64,000 bases of DNA from an uncultured Ulvibacter sp. (lineage in GTDB: Bacteria; Bacteroidota; Bacteroidia; Flavobacteriales; Flavobacteriaceae), in contig CALKCP010000014.1 in NCBI GenBank assembly GCA_938083445.1, positions 62,001 to 126,000 on the forward strand. Direction: 5' to 3'. The notes under the pieces are model-generated. The model made no database searches. It was not told where the DNA came from and saw only the letters and a list, made by a program, of their open reading frames with translations. Both the position numbers and the translations under genes were made by a program. Position 1 is the stretch's first letter, and the number at the start of each line of letters is the position of its first letter. This document shows positions 62,670 to 64,000 of this stretch, piece by piece.

Positions 62670-63764
62670 ATGAAAGCAGGAATCGTAGGATTGCCAAATG
62701 TTGGAAAATCCACTCTTTTTAATTGTCTGTCGAATGCGAAAGCGCAAAGTGCAAATTTCCCATTTTGTACCATAGAGCCTAATATAGGTGTTGTTACCGT
62801 GCCCGACGCTCGATTGGTTACCTTAGAGGAGCTAGTTAATCCGGAGCGAGTCTTGCCTGCAACTGTCGATATCGTTGATATTGCAGGTTTGGTTAAAGGC
62901 GCAAGTAAAGGGGAAGGTCTTGGAAATCAGTTCCTCGGAAACATTCGTGAAACAGATGCAATCTTGCATGTGCTTCGCTGCTTTGATGATGATAATATTG
63001 TACACGTAGATGGCAGTATAGATCCGATTAGAGATAAAGAAACTATTGATATTGAGCTGCAACTAAAAGATCTTGAGACTGCCGATAAAAAATTAGAGAA
63101 GGTGAAACGCGCGTCTAGGACAGGAAATAAAGAAGCTCAAAAGGAAGAGGCTGCTTTATTAAAAGTAAAAGAAGGTCTAGAGGCAGGTATTTCTGTTCGT
63201 GCGATTGAGTTGTCTTCTGCTGAAAGAGAAGAGTATATTAATCAGATGCAGTTTATCACAGATAAGCCTGTTATGTACGTGTGTAATGTAGATGAGTCTG
63301 CAGCGGTTACTGGAAATGCATATGTTGATAAGGTCAAAGAAGCAGTTGCTATTGAAAATGCTGAAGTAGTTGTATTAGCAGTAGGCACTGAGGCCGATAT
63401 TACAGAGCTAGAGACTTTTGAAGAAAGACAGATGTTTTTGGAGGATTTAGGGCTAGATGAGCCTGGTGCTGCTAAATTAATTCGTGGCGCTTATGCTTTG
63501 CTAAATCTTCAAACCTATTTTACTGCAGGTGTCAAGGAGGTAAGAGCCTGGACCATCCCTGTTGGTGCAACGGCGCCGCAAGCGGCTGGAGTAATTCACA
63601 CCGATTTTGAAAAAGGCTTTATTCGTGCAGAAGTAATTAAGTACCAAGATTACGTTCAATTTGGCAGTGAAGCGAAAGTTAAAGAAGCAGGTAAGATGGG
63701 CGTTGAAGGCAAAGAATATGTCGTTAGTGATGGTGATGTTATGCATTTCAGGTTTAATGTTTAG
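62670..63764 (+). CDS. ychF: redox-regulated ATPase/GTPase YchF (OLA1 family)
   Basis: Obg-family P-loop NTPase of 364 aa, associated with ribosomes and prone to hydrolyse ATP. G1 is GLPNVGKST at residues 6-14; the switch region contains CTIEPNIGVV; G3 is DIAGLVKGASKGEGLGNQFL near residues 70-89; a coiled-coil insert follows (about 130-190), and the C-terminal TGS domain ends AKEAGK-like/VSDGDVMHFRFNV. It is a single gene and the start MKAGIVGLPNVGKS is unambiguous. It belongs to the core genome, with no mobile context. Confidence 0.96.
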   Translation: MKAGIVGLPNVGKSTLFNCLSNAKAQSANFPFCTIEPNIGVVTVPDARLVTLEELVNPERVLPATVDIVDIAGLVKGASKGEGLGNQFLGNIRETDAILHVLRCFDDDNIVHVDGSIDPIRDKETIDIELQLKDLETADKKLEKVKRASRTGNKEAQKEEAALLKVKEGLEAGISVRAIELSSAEREEYINQMQFITDKPVMYVCNVDESAAVTGNAYVDKVKEAVAIENAEVVVLAVGTEADITELETFEERQMFLEDLGLDEPGAAKLIRGAYALLNLQTYFTAGVKEVRAWTIPVGATAPQAAGVIHTDFEKGFIRAEVIKYQDYVQFGSEAKVKEAGKMGVEGKEYVVSDGDVMHFRFNV

Positions 63765-64000
63765 CACTCCCTTTAACTTCACAAATTAATCTCTTTTCAT
63801 AACTTTTAGATCGAGCTCAGCATGTAAATTGGAGAACAAGTAGCTAGATGTGGGAAGTTGCATTTTTTTAATTTCTGAGTCTTATAAGATTTCAATTACA
63901 TAGCAATCAGTGCCCTAGACGTTACTAACAATCAATTTTTTTTATTGTTAATTACTTTCCATAAATTGGGTTTTTAATTGTGCTTGATAATTTTATATTC

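Noticed and set aside
1-64000. Search for tRNA, rRNA, CRISPR, insertion sequences, integrase or defence islands
   Set aside because: No TPsiC-like tRNA arms, spaced repeats, transposase or nuclease/helicase clusters were seen; the window looks like core chromosome.

Overview
The window is a stretch of low-GC chromosome from a member of the Bacteroidetes, most likely family Flavobacteriaceae. Support for this: promoters of the Bacteroidetes primary-sigma type (TTG, 17-23 bp, TAnnTTTG) with little Shine-Dalgarno signal; a type IX secretion (T9SS) C-terminal sorting domain; many families typical of flavobacteria (DUF5916, DUF4834, BatA-like, TIGR02757, OMP beta-barrel receptors, a metal-ligand-poor dihydroorotase); and a cysteate/capnine-type sulfonolipid locus. 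I cannot name the genus. No rRNA, tRNA, CRISPR array, insertion sequence or prophage was seen, and the region reads as core chromosome.

Layout. 1-8.1 kb: truncated fumC, a 56-aa membrane protein, a large outer-membrane receptor-like barrel, glutaredoxin-type ArsC, a HAD phosphatase, a secreted amidohydrolase, a GIY-YIG protein and prfB with its programmed +1 frameshift. 8.4-14.5 kb: a secreted metzincin, threonine aldolase and a lipoprotein oligopeptidase B. 14.5-19.4 kb: a cysteine-synthase-like enzyme followed by an alpha-oxoamine synthase (together likely cysteate synthase and cysteate acyltransferase for capnine), and convergent to them a GNAT-fold protein with an outer-membrane protein. 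19.4-23.5 kb: DUF4834, a YfhO-type polytopic membrane protein and a glycosyltransferase. 23.5-31.6 kb: an Arg/Tyr-rich secreted protein, uvrA, an ECF sigma factor with a 50-aa companion, a cysteine-free endonuclease III, peroxiredoxin bcp and a conserved protein of unknown function.

31.9-42.1 kb: a PhnP-like phosphodiesterase, then a leftward cluster of ABC ATPase, TIGR02757, BatA-like protein, dihydroorotase-like protein, two paralogous small membrane proteins and an esterase, preceded by a DUF5916 barrel. 42.4-47.3 kb: small membrane and secreted proteins, an arsR-arsC-acr3 arsenic resistance operon with a candidate operator, an acetyltransferase and a 38-aa membrane protein. 47.5-52.4 kb: putP with a cupin_5 gene, a cupin lipoprotein, an NTF2-like lipoprotein and a T9SS-secreted esterase. 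52.7-55.6 kb: an Lrp-type regulator divergent from thrB-thrC. 55.7-60.3 kb: two small envelope proteins, serC-serA, and an acyl-CoA reductase divergent from a ferredoxin through overlapping promoters. 60.3-61.1 kb is a decayed region with one fairly clear and one doubtful gene remnant. 61.1-63.8 kb: two secreted proteins (one with an Asp-repeat linker) and ychF.

Connections. SerC makes O-phosphoserine, the expected co-substrate (with sulfite) of cysteate synthase, so the serine genes and the sulfonolipid pair may be linked metabolically. No wholly new multi-gene system is evident. The points most worth checking are the sulfonolipid locus with its adjacent GNAT candidate N-acyltransferase, the Fe-S-less endonuclease III, the ligand-less dihydroorotase, an orphan terminator with a sigma-54-like element (possible small RNA), and an imperfect intergenic repeat present twice.
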